Origin: Methylobacterium sp.
GTDB taxonomy: Bacteria > Pseudomonadota > Alphaproteobacteria > Rhizobiales > Beijerinckiaceae
NCBI RefSeq assembly: GCF_019745455.1
Contig: NZ_JAIETD010000040.1
Location: 62,001 to 126,000, forward strand
Direction of reading: 5' to 3'
Length of the DNA stretch: 64,000 bases
Shown: positions 8,390-16,363 of the stretch, one piece after another
Numbering within the stretch: the stretch's first letter is position 1
Layout of the letters: each line of letters begins with the position of its first letter
Made by a program: the position numbers and the translations under genes
Notes under the pieces: model-generated
Databases searched by the model: none
The model's input: the letters and a program-made list of their open reading frames with translations, nothing else
What the model was told of the DNA's origin: nothing

Positions 8390-10213
8390 GTGTCATCCGC
8401 ATCTATCATCGCTCGACCCCGTGCGTTCCTCGGCGTCGAGGCCTCGCTTCTCGGCCGCCCCTGGCGCGATCGCTGTGCTGATTCAGCCGTACAGGCTTAC
8501 GCCGCCACCATGACCCAGGCGCACGGCCTGCCGGACCTCCTCGCCCGCGTGCTGGCCGGCCGCGGCGTCCGCCCGGCGGAGGCGCAAGCCTTCCTCGAAC
8601 CGCGCCTGCGCGACCTCCTGCCCGATCCGTACTGCCTCGTGGACATGGAGGCGGCGGCCGACCGTCTTGCCAGGGCTTGCCGCGAGGCCGAGAGCGTCGC
8701 GGTCTTCGGCGATTACGACGTGGACGGTGCCGCCAGCGCCAGCCTTCTGGCCGGGTATCTCGGCGCCTTCGGCTGCCCAACCCGCATCCACATCCCCGAT
8801 CGGATCACCGAGGGCTACGGTCCGAACGTCGCCGCCATCACCGAGCTGGCGAGGGGCGGGGCGACCCTGCTCGTCACCGTGGATTGCGGCACGGCCGGCC
8901 ACGAGCCGCTGGCGGCCGCGGCAACGCTCGGCCTCGACGTCATCGTCCTCGACCATCACGGCGCCCCCGAGCACCTGCCGCTGGCAAAGGCGGTCGTGAA
9001 TCCTAACCGCCTCGACGACCTCTCCGGCCTCGGTCATCTCTGCGCCGCCGGCGTGGTGTTCCTGACGCTCGTCGCCCTGAACCGGTGCCTACGTGCGAGC
9101 GGCATGCCCTCCGAGAGGTTGCCGAATCTCCAGGACGGGCTCGACCTCGTGGCCCTGGCGACGATCGCAGACGTGGTGCCGCTACACGGCCTGAACCGTG
9201 CTTTCGTGGTCCAGGGGCTCACCGTGATGCGAGCCCGGGGCCGTCCGGGCCTCGCGGCCCTCCTCGATGCCGCTGCCCTGAGCGAGCCGCCGCAAGCATG
9301 GCATCTCGGCTATCTCCTGGGTCCACGCATCAATGCAGGCGGCCGTATCGGCGACGCCGCCCTCGGCGCTCGGCTGCTCGGCACCGACGATCCCGCAGAA
9401 GCGGTCCGCATCGCGGCCGAGCTCGACCGGCTCAACCGCGAGCGCCAGGCGATCGAGGCCGAGGCCGTTGCCGAGGCAGAGGCCGAGATGGACCGGGCCC
9501 TGACCCTCGATCCCGATCAGCCCGTTCTCGTCACCGGCTCAGCGGAGTGGCATCCCGGCATCGTCGGCCTCATCGCGGCGCGTCTCAAGGAGCGCTTTGG
9601 CCGGCCTGCCTTCGCCTTCGCCTTCAAGCCAGACGGTAGCGCCGTCGGCTCCGGGCGCTCCATTCCGGGCGCCGACCTCGGGGCAGCCGTGCGCGAGGCC
9701 GTGGAGGCCGGCCTCGCGGTCAAGGGCGGCGGCCATGCCATGGCTGCCGGAGTGACCCTGGCGGGAACAGAGGTCGCAGCCTTCCGCGACGCTCTGGCGA
9801 AAAGGCTCGACGGCGCGGTGGCGCAAGCCCGCGCCGTCGATGCGCTCCTCCTCGATGGCAGCGTCAGCGCGGGCGGCGCCAGCGCCGAGATGGTCAGGCT
9901 CATCCACAGGGCCGGCCCTTTCGGGCAGGGCGCGCCGGAGCCGGTCTTCGCCCTTCCACGCCACCGCATCGTCGATGCCGGAATCGTCGGCAGCGGCCAT
10001 GTCCGCGCCAGGCTCCGCAGCCGCGACGGACAGGCGATCGGGGCAATCTGCTTCCGTGCCGCGCAGTCGCCGCTGGGAACCGCCCTCCTCTCCGGAATCG
10101 GGCAGGAATTCCATGTGGCCGGGACCCTCTCCTGCGATAATTGGCGCGGCGCCGAGCGGGCCCAGCTCCGGATCTGCGATCTTGCTGATATCGCGGGCGG
10201 CCAAGACCCGTGA
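8390..10213 (+). CDS. recJ: Single-stranded-DNA-specific exonuclease RecJ
   Basis: A 607-residue 5'-3' ssDNA exonuclease used in recombination and mismatch repair. DHH-family motifs are in order: FGDYDVDGAASASLL (about residue 106), TVDCGTAGHEPL, LDHHGAPEHLP (about 188), then ASxGTIAD-type VALATIADVVPL, the RINAGGRIGD loop, DHHA1 motif WHPGIVGLIAARLKERFGRP and GGGHAMAAG, and a C-terminal OB-like domain. The GTG start at 8390 keeps the N-terminal FLGVEASLLGRPW segment common in the family. It follows the pnt terminator, so it must have its own promoter in the short gap. Confidence 0.95.
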   Translation: MSSASIIARPRAFLGVEASLLGRPWRDRCADSAVQAYAATMTQAHGLPDLLARVLAGRGVRPAEAQAFLEPRLRDLLPDPYCLVDMEAAADRLARACREAESVAVFGDYDVDGAASASLLAGYLGAFGCPTRIHIPDRITEGYGPNVAAITELARGGATLLVTVDCGTAGHEPLAAAATLGLDVIVLDHHGAPEHLPLAKAVVNPNRLDDLSGLGHLCAAGVVFLTLVALNRCLRASGMPSERLPNLQDGLDLVALATIADVVPLHGLNRAFVVQGLTVMRARGRPGLAALLDAAALSEPPQAWHLGYLLGPRINAGGRIGDAALGARLLGTDDPAEAVRIAAELDRLNRERQAIEAEAVAEAEAEMDRALTLDPDQPVLVTGSAEWHPGIVGLIAARLKERFGRPAFAFAFKPDGSAVGSGRSIPGADLGAAVREAVEAGLAVKGGGHAMAAGVTLAGTEVAAFRDALAKRLDGAVAQARAVDALLLDGSVSAGGASAEMVRLIHRAGPFGQGAPEPVFALPRHRIVDAGIVGSGHVRARLRSRDGQAIGAICFRAAQSPLGTALLSGIGQEFHVAGTLSCDNWRGAERAQLRICDLADIAGGQDP

Positions 10214-10276
10214 TTCGGTTGACACCCGGCAGAGGCCTCACCATAAGGACCGCCGCGGCCCGATGGGACGCGGTTT

Positions 10277-10360
10277 GGGGGAATGTCCCGAGCGGCAAAG
10301 GGGGCGGACTGTAAATCCGCTGCGTAAGCTTCGTAGGTTCGAGTCCTACTTCCCCCACCA
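10277..10360 (+). tRNA. tRNA-Tyr (GTA)
   Basis: The acceptor stem GGGGGAA (10277-10283) pairs with TTCCCCC (10350-10356), followed by discriminator A and an encoded CCA. The anticodon loop CTGTAAA inside GGCGGA/TCCGC gives anticodon GTA. At 84 nt with a long variable arm and the T-loop GGTTCGAGTCC, it fits a class II tRNA-Tyr. Confidence 0.95.
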
Positions 10361-10566
10361 AACACGTTATCAGAACTTCGTCTCGCCCGATTGCAGGCGC
10401 TTCCGGCGCTGAGCGGACGGCCGGCCTCAGCCACTCGATCTTCGTCTGACATGCCGATAGCGCGCGCAGATCAGGCGCGAGCGAGCGTTGCCCCCTGGGG
10501 GACCCCATCCCATTTCGATCCTCGTAGTCGGCGGAGTGACGGGCCGCCGCAACCCGCGAGGATCAC

Positions 10567-11598
10567 ATGGAATATCGGCAATTCGGACGATCCGGCCTGA
10601 AGGTACCGGTTCTCAGCTTCGGCACGGGGACGTTCGGCGGGACGGACGAGTTCTTCCAGCGCTGGGGCCAGACGGATGTCGCCGGGGCCACGCGCCTCGT
10701 CGACCTGTGCCTCGATACGGGCGCCAATTTGTTCGACACCGCCGACATCTACTCGCAGGGTGCCTCGGAGGAGATCCTGGGCCAAGCCCTCAAGGGCAAG
10801 CGGAACCGGGCATTGATCTCGACGAAGGCGACCTTCCCGTTCGGCGAGGGGCCGAACGACATGGGTTCCTCACGCTACCACCTCGTGCGCGCCTGCGAAG
10901 CGAGCCTCAAGCGCCTCGGCACGGACCATATCGACGTCTATTTCATGCATGGCTTCGACGCGCTGACCCCCGTCGACGAAACCCTGCGGGCCCTCGACGA
11001 CCTCGTGACCGCCGGCAAGATCGGTTACATCGGCGCCTCTAACTTCTCGGGCTGGCACCTGATGAAGGCACTTGCGACCTCGGAGCGCTACGGGCTCGCC
11101 CGCTATGTCGCCTACCAGGGCTATTACTCGCTGATCGGCCGGCACTACGAATGGGAGCTGATGCCGCTCGGGATCGACCAGGGCGTCGGCCTCATGGTCT
11201 GGAGCCCCCTCGGCTGGGGACGGCTCACGGGCAAGATCCGGCGCGGCCAGGGACCTCAGGGCGGACGTATAGCCGCCGGCGGCGCTGAGGGCGGTCCGAT
11301 CGTGTCGGACGAGTACCTGTACGGCGTCGTCGACGCCCTCGACGCGGTAGCGGCGGAAACGGGCAAGACCGTGCCGCAGGTGGCGCTTAACTGGCTCCTC
11401 AGCCGGCCGACCGTGGTCAACATCGTGATCGGTGCCCGCAACGAGGAGCAGCTTAAGCAGAATCTCGGCGCCGTCGGCTGGTCTCTCAACGAGGACCAGA
11501 TCGGCCGCCTCGATGCGGCGAGCCAGGAGGTGCCGATCTATCCCTATTGGCACCAGAAGGGGTTCGACATCCGCAACCCGAAACCGACGACCTGGTGA
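10567..11598 (+). CDS. Aldo/keto reductase
   Basis: A 343-residue NADPH-dependent TIM-barrel oxidoreductase. The N terminus MEYRQFGRSGLKVPVLSFG is the standard AKR opening. The catalytic tetrad is visible: Asp and Tyr in FDTADIYSQG, Lys in LISTKATF and His in YFMHGFDAL. The C-terminal VVNIVIGARNEEQLKQNLGA is the cofactor phosphate-binding pattern (IxGARNxxQL). It lies between two tRNA genes on the same strand. Substrate cannot be told from sequence. Confidence 0.93.
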   Translation: MEYRQFGRSGLKVPVLSFGTGTFGGTDEFFQRWGQTDVAGATRLVDLCLDTGANLFDTADIYSQGASEEILGQALKGKRNRALISTKATFPFGEGPNDMGSSRYHLVRACEASLKRLGTDHIDVYFMHGFDALTPVDETLRALDDLVTAGKIGYIGASNFSGWHLMKALATSERYGLARYVAYQGYYSLIGRHYEWELMPLGIDQGVGLMVWSPLGWGRLTGKIRRGQGPQGGRIAAGGAEGGPIVSDEYLYGVVDALDAVAAETGKTVPQVALNWLLSRPTVVNIVIGARNEEQLKQNLGAVGWSLNEDQIGRLDAASQEVPIYPYWHQKGFDIRNPKPTTW

Positions 11599-11655
11599 GG
11601 GGGGCGTTCGCATCGCCTTCTCAAGCCGGCTGGAGCGTGCTATCCGGCCGGCAGC

Positions 11656-11729
11656 GCGGGTGTAGCTCAATGGTAGAGCAGCAGCCTTCCAAGCTGAATA
11701 CCCGGGTTCGATTCCCGGTACCCGCTCCA
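11656..11729 (+). tRNA. tRNA-Gly (TCC)
   Basis: The acceptor stem GCGGGTG (11656-11662) pairs with TACCCGC (11719-11725), then discriminator T and encoded CCA. The D-arm AGCTCAATGGTAGAGC and T-arm CCGGGTTCGATTCCCGG are canonical. The anticodon loop CTTCCAA gives TCC, for glycine GGA codons. Confidence 0.96.
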
Positions 11730-11816
11730 ATTACGACCCTTCGGCGGCATCGATCGCGCTCGCATCGCGTCGGTTTTGTGGATGACGGTCGGCGTTGTGC
11801 CTGTCGCTGCGCATGC

Positions 11817-12752
11817 CTACCCGGATACTGTGAGACCGAGTGCAGGGCCGCCAGACGGGGCCGACCAACTCATAGTTTCTTGGCCAAGGCCGAGCGTGAG
11901 GGCCGCGCTGCCGAGGGCAGCTCCGGTGGCATTGCCGAGATTGAACTCCCCGATCGGGGGCGAGACGAGATTTCGCGCAACGCTGTCCGCTTCCACCGCC
12001 CAGATCTGCGACGGCAGAACCAGGGGGAAGACGACAGGTCCCCAGAGCGGCAGTGTCGAAACCGCAGGCAGGTCAACTCGGCTCGCGAACAGCACAATCG
12101 GCTACGTGGCCGAGGAGCCCTTCGATGATCGTCGTGGCCATCCGTCGGCCGGCGAGGCGCCCGCGTGCGAGGTTGCCCGCGCGGTAGCCAGATCCCGAAT
12201 ATGAGAAGCGCCCTGGCCACCTCGTCAGGCGCGGGCCGCAGCAGCAAGGCCGATGCCGAGCACGGCGAGGAAGGCGACGCGCCATCCGTGCGCCTGGCCG
12301 GGTGCCGTCCCGAAGGGCACGCCGAGCACGTTGGCGAGCGTCAGGCCGGCGAACGTGAGCGCGCCGGACCGGGTCCGCTGGTGATGGGGTCCCAGCGAGC
12401 GCGCTACCACTCCGCCGAGACCGAGGAACGCGCCATGGGCAAAGGCGATGACGACCCGTGCGAGCATCATCAGGGGGTCGTCTGGCGCCAGCGTGCAGAC
12501 GGGATTCCCAACAGCGAGAACCGCCATCGGCGCGAGAAGTTCTACCTCTTGCCGGAGTCGTGCGTTGGCGATGGCGACGATCGGCGTATCCACGCCGACG
12601 CCGGGTGCATAGCTGGATACGAGAAGCTTTCCTTTCGGAAATCCTGCGCCAAGGCTGTCGGCGACCTCGGAAGAAGCCTCATGTTCACGAAAGCTGGTGG
12701 TTCCGATCGCGAAGGACACCGCCGCGAGGACGACAAGCGGACCGGACGGTAT
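11817..12752 (-). pseudogene. Decayed MFS (DHA1, AraJ/YdhP-type) transporter
   Basis: On the reverse strand, 12752-12225 encodes the first half of a sugar-efflux type MFS transporter: FAIGTTSF, LLVSSYAPGVGVDTPI, the helix-4 region ARVVIAFAHGAFLGLG and GLTLANVLGVPFGT are all recognisable, then a stop follows VLGIGLAAAARA. Remnants of later parts appear in other frames: GNLARGRLAGRRMATTIIEGLL at about 12215-12115, and the penultimate helix signature IGEFNLGNATGAALGSA ending at 11817. About 90 residues are missing between the halves. Helices have acquired charged residues (FREHEASSEVADS), so the gene has been inactive for some time. Confidence 0.75.
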
Positions 12753-12989
12753 GCGAGCCCGTCTAGTGGCCGCACCGATCAGGCGCCCTCGCCATATTGC
12801 GTTGCAACCCAGCCGAAGAAGTTCCCCCTCATGGCCAATAGCTCGTAGCTGTCCGATGGGTTTGACGCACCAAATGCAAGCGCCCGCCCGACGGCTGTCG
12901 AGCGGGCGCACCAGCGGCGTAGATGCGATTAGGTCTATCGCTGAAGCGACGTTTCGGCCGACGGGCCGCCCTCGCGGCCTTCAAGAGGC

Positions 12990-13514
12990 TTAAGCCGCTT
13001 CCTTCTTGCTCGAAGCACGGCGCTTTTTCTCAGGTACTTTTTGAGCGGGCGCCTCGGACACGCTCGCTGCAGGCTCGGCGGCAACCAGTTTGGGGCTACT
13101 CTTGCGACGCTGCTGGCCGAGACCGAGGGCGCGTGCAAGCTCGGAACGCTGCTCCGAATAAGCGGCCGACGTCATCGGGTAATCGGGCGGAAGGCCCCAC
13201 TTCGTGCGGTACTGCTCCGGGCTAAGCCCACGCAGAGTCAGGTGGCGGCGCAAGGTCTTGTACTGCTTTCCGTCTTCGAAGCTGATCAGATACTCGTTCG
13301 AGATCGAACGGCGAATTTCCTGCGGCGTCGCCTTCGGAGGCCCAGCTTCGACGGCAGGTGCGCCCTTGCCGCTCATGTTGCGTACGGATTCGTAGACATC
13401 GCTAAGCAGCTTAGGGAGCTCGCCGCTTTGAACATGGTTGTTGCTGACATAAGCGGAGACGATATCGGCCGTCAGCGTAATCAGGCGGCTCTCGTCGCTA
13501 TCGAAATCGGTCAT
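12990..13514 (-). CDS. mucR: MucR/Ros family transcriptional regulator without zinc ligands
   Basis: A 174-residue regulator starting at MTDFDSDESRLITLTADIVS (ATG at 13514). MucR proteins are DNA-binding, H-NS-like global regulators that target AT-rich sites in Rhizobiales. The core runs from about residue 75 to 135: ISNEYLISFEDGKQYKTLRR, then GLSPEQYRTKWGLPPDYPM and RSELARALGLGQ. The Cys-X2-Cys/Asp...His...His ligands of the Ros zinc finger read Ser, Asp, His and Arg here, so a bound zinc is unlikely. The tail is Lys/Ala/Pro-rich (KKRRASSKKEAA). An upstream in-frame start at 13547 is less likely. Confidence 0.87.
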   Translation of the reverse strand: MTDFDSDESRLITLTADIVSAYVSNNHVQSGELPKLLSDVYESVRNMSGKGAPAVEAGPPKATPQEIRRSISNEYLISFEDGKQYKTLRRHLTLRGLSPEQYRTKWGLPPDYPMTSAAYSEQRSELARALGLGQQRRKSSPKLVAAEPAASVSEAPAQKVPEKKRRASSKKEAA

Positions 13515-14126
13515 AAGGATTAGTCCATTACCACGTTGCAGATTCAATGTTCGGAAGATTAAGCTCAGTGAGCGATATTAGCAAGATCTAACCCAGAACC
13601 TTACGCGAAATTGGCGATTATTTCTCGACAAAGCAGCATTTTTTCGCGCTCAGCCTGCACGGCGCGGGCTGATCGCTCTCAGGTTGCCGTGACCCAAAAG
13701 CCGATTTCGCGTGTAAAGGACACAATGGTTGACAGGCGGAGCCTTTGCGCCGACCGATGAGATCGGCAGCTCTACTGTCTCGCGAAGTGAAGTTCGGATC
13801 TCGCGACAAGACGCGTGTCAGACGTCGACGCGCATCGATCACTTGGCAAGACCGAGTTGAATGCCTCGCTACAACCTCGGGGAGTGCGCCGGTGCCGCAC
13901 GACCGAGTTCGATCCATATGTGTGTGATAGTGACCGAAAACCGGTGGCGGAGCCCTTCAATGTGCGACGCCAGTCGAGTTGGTTGGCTGAACAACATCTT
14001 TGCCTGCCCGGCGTGAGCAGTTCCCGTCTGATAGGGACAATAAGAACGCCAGTGACGGGCCTCCTTGGAGCCACTTTGAGTGACTATCGCATTTTTGAAA
14101 CGCCTGGGCAGAAACCAAGCTGAATT
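13515..14126. other. Intergenic region, no gene recognised
   Basis: About 610 bases between mucR and the NTF2-like gene, visibly less GC-rich than the neighbouring genes. Short open frames exist on both strands but none has recognisable composition or motifs. It presumably holds the mucR promoter; MucR family members often repress themselves, but no site could be fixed. Confidence 0.45.
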
Positions 14127-14597
14127 CTAAAGCCCGAGATCCGATAAACCAGGATGGTCCGCAGGCCGTGGACCCTGTTCCCAGTGGAACTTGCGCTGCG
14201 ATTCCTGGATCGCGACGTCGTTGATGCTCGCTTCACGCCGACGCATCAGACCAGTTTCGGTGAACTCCCATTGCTCGTTACCGTGCGAGCGGAACCACTG
14301 GCCGTCGTCGTCGTGCCATTCATAGGCGAAGCGCGCGGCGATCCGGTTCTCGTGGAAGGCCCAGACTTCCTTGATGAGGCGGTACTGGCGCTCGCGCTCC
14401 CACTTGCGGGTGAGGAACATCACGATAGCCTCGCGGCCAATCAGGAACTCCGATCGATTCCGCCACCACGAATCGGGGGTGTAGGCGAGCGAGACTCTTT
14501 GCGGATCCCGGGTGTTCCAAGCATCCTCCGCCCCACGCGCCTTCTTGGCAGCAGTCTCCGCAGTAAAGGGCGGAGTTGGCGGGCGGGTCTCGGACAT
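14127..14597 (-). CDS. DUF1348 / NTF2-like (SnoaL fold) protein
   Basis: A 156-residue protein starting [20 protein letters not shown] at 14597. It has the DUF1348 pattern: [60 protein letters not shown] and [20 protein letters not shown]. The family has an NTF2-like cone fold with no settled enzymatic role. Length is normal. It is a lone gene upstream of argC on the same strand, separated by about 130 bases. Confidence 0.88.
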   Translation of the reverse strand: MSETRPPTPPFTAETAAKKARGAEDAWNTRDPQRVSLAYTPDSWWRNRSEFLIGREAIVMFLTRKWERERQYRLIKEVWAFHENRIAARFAYEWHDDDGQWFRSHGNEQWEFTETGLMRRREASINDVAIQESQRKFHWEQGPRPADHPGLSDLGL

Positions 14598-14726
14598 GTT
14601 TTCTAACTCCCGAATGATCGGGAAGCTTTGCCTTTGTAAGTCGTATGGCGTCAATAGATCGCAAGCGGAAGACCACCCGCGGCGGCTGTCATAGCCGCCG
14701 CCTTCTCATCCGATGTCTTGGGGCTT

Positions 14727-15662
14727 TCAATCCAGTCCGAGCATCAATCCGATATTCTGAACCGCCGCGCCGGAGGCGCCCTTGCCGAGGTTGTCGAGGC
14801 GGGCGACGAGGAGGGCCTGGCGGGCGCTCTCCGAGCCGAAGATGCGCAATTCGAGCCGGTCTGTGTCGTTGAGCGCTTCCGGTTCGATGCGGGTGGAGCC
14901 GGCCGTGGGAACGACCGCGACGAGATGGCTGCCCGCGTAGTAGGCGCTCAAGGCTGCCTCGAGGTCGGCGACCTTCGGGCGGGCCGGGAGGGTGTCGAGG
15001 TGGAGCGGCACGCTCACCAGCATGCCCTGGCGGAAATTCCCGACCGAGGGGATGAAGATCGGCCTGCGGGTGAGCAGGCTGTAGGCCTGCGTCTCGGGCA
15101 GGTGCTTGTGATCGAGGCCGAGGCCGTAGAGTAGGAACGGCTCGCCGCTGCCTGTCTCGTAGCTCTCGATCATGGTCTTGCCGCCGCCGCTATAGCCGCT
15201 CACCGCGTTGATGCTGAGCGCATAGTCGGATGGGATCAGCCCGGCCTCCACCAGGGGACGGATCAACCCGATGGCGCCGGTGGGATAGCAGCCGGGATTG
15301 GCGACTCGCCGCGAGCCGCGGATCGCGTCGGCTTGGCCTCCATGGAGCTCGGCGAAGCCGTAGACCCAGTCGGGATCGACCCGGTGGGCGGTGCTGGCGT
15401 CGAGGATGCGCGGCCCGCCCCCTGGCATCGCGTCGGCCAATGCCACGGTTTCGCGGGCGGCGTCGTCGGGCAGGCACAGGACGACGAGATCCACGCTCTC
15501 CATCAGGGTGCGCTTGGCCGCGACATCCTTGCGCTGCTCGTGCGGAATGCTCCTGAGCGTGACGCGTCCCTCGCGCTCCAGGCGCTCGCGGATGCCGAGT
15601 CCCGTAGTGCCGGCCTCGCCGTCGATGAAGACCGTGGGTTGGCCGGTAAGGGTCTCGCTCAT
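14727..15662 (-). CDS. argC: N-acetyl-gamma-glutamyl-phosphate reductase
   Basis: A 311-residue NADPH-dependent enzyme of arginine synthesis that reduces N-acetylglutamyl phosphate to the semialdehyde. Start [20 protein letters not shown]; the glycine motif [10 protein letters not shown] binds cofactor. The catalytic Cys125 is in [15 protein letters not shown], and His in [12 protein letters not shown] supports catalysis. The short length and GEAGTTG opening mark the type 2 ArgC form. An in-frame start at 15752 would add an unlikely 30-residue extension. Confidence 0.94.
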   Translation of the reverse strand: MSETLTGQPTVFIDGEAGTTGLGIRERLEREGRVTLRSIPHEQRKDVAAKRTLMESVDLVVLCLPDDAARETVALADAMPGGGPRILDASTAHRVDPDWVYGFAELHGGQADAIRGSRRVANPGCYPTGAIGLIRPLVEAGLIPSDYALSINAVSGYSGGGKTMIESYETGSGEPFLLYGLGLDHKHLPETQAYSLLTRRPIFIPSVGNFRQGMLVSVPLHLDTLPARPKVADLEAALSAYYAGSHLVAVVPTAGSTRIEPEALNDTDRLELRIFGSESARQALLVARLDNLGKGASGAAVQNIGLMLGLD

Positions 15663-15785
15663 CGCCTCGTATCCCGTGATGTGCGGCGCCTGTGATCTGT
15701 GCTGCTTGGCTGCCGCGTCCCGCCAAGTGGCGGGGCTAACCTGTCGAGTCAACGATTAGGCGCGGCGTTGCGCATTCTGATGACA

Positions 15786-15811
15786 GGAACAGCTCCCGCC
15801 GAGTGCCCGTT
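15786..15811 (+). promoter_or_regulatory. Sigma-EcfG (general stress) promoter
   Basis: GGAAC at 15786-15790, 17 bases, then CGTT at 15808-15811: an exact match to the alphaproteobacterial EcfG consensus GGAAC-N16/17-CGTT. Transcription would begin near 15818, 25 bases before the preferred start codon at 15844. Confidence 0.8.
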
Positions 15812-15843
15812 ATCGCTCGAATGTCATGAGAAGGTTCGAGCCG

Positions 15844-16344
15844 ATGACGCAGAGCGCCGAGAAATCCGACCCGAAGCTCTGGGACAAGGTGAAGGCCGAG
15901 GTCACCGCCTCGTCGAAGGGCGGCAAGCCGGGGCAGTGGTCGGCCCGCAAGGCGCAAGCCGCCACGAAGGCCTACAAGGATGCCGGCGGCGGCTACGAGG
16001 GCAAGAAGTCGAAGGACAACAGCCTCGCCCGCTGGACCGACGAGGAGTGGGATACGAAGTCGGGCAAGGAAAGCGGCAAGACCGGCGAGCGCTACTTGCC
16101 GAAGAAGGCACGCGAATCCCTCTCGGACGAGGAATACGCCCGCTCGACCAAGGCCAAGCGGGCCGACAGCGCCAAGGGCCGCCAGTTCTCGAAGCAGCCG
16201 GCTGATATCTCCAAGAAAGCCGCCGCGGCGCGGAAGGGCTCGGCGACCAAGGCCGATTTGATGAAACGAGCCAGGACCAAGAAGATCCCCGGTCGCTCGT
16301 CGATGTCGAAGGCCGAGCTGGAAAAGGCTCTGGCCGCGGCCTGA
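15844..16344 (+). CDS. DUF5872 protein with Rho-N-like C terminus, stress-regulated
   Basis: A 166-residue, very Lys/Ser/Ala-rich basic protein. The N-terminal half (DPKLWDKVKAEVTASSKGGK, PGQWSARKAQAATKAYKDAG, DNSLARWTDEEWDTKSG) is the DUF5872 pattern; the C-terminal 35 residues (ATKADLMKRARTKKIPGRSS, MSKAELEKALAAA) resemble a Rho termination factor N-terminal/SAP-like helical motif that can bind nucleic acid. ATG 15844 is chosen because GAGAAGG at 15828-15834 is well placed and ATG 15826 would leave almost no leader after the EcfG promoter. Function unknown; basic make-up and stress promoter suggest DNA/RNA protection. Confidence 0.82.
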   Translation: MTQSAEKSDPKLWDKVKAEVTASSKGGKPGQWSARKAQAATKAYKDAGGGYEGKKSKDNSLARWTDEEWDTKSGKESGKTGERYLPKKARESLSDEEYARSTKAKRADSAKGRQFSKQPADISKKAAAARKGSATKADLMKRARTKKIPGRSSMSKAELEKALAAA

Positions 16345-16363
16345 GCTTTCCGGGCGGCGCCTG

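Noticed and set aside
13618-13917. 99-codon reverse-strand frame in the gap after mucR
   Set aside because: No motif, odd Cys/Ser/Arg-rich composition and no ribosome binding site.
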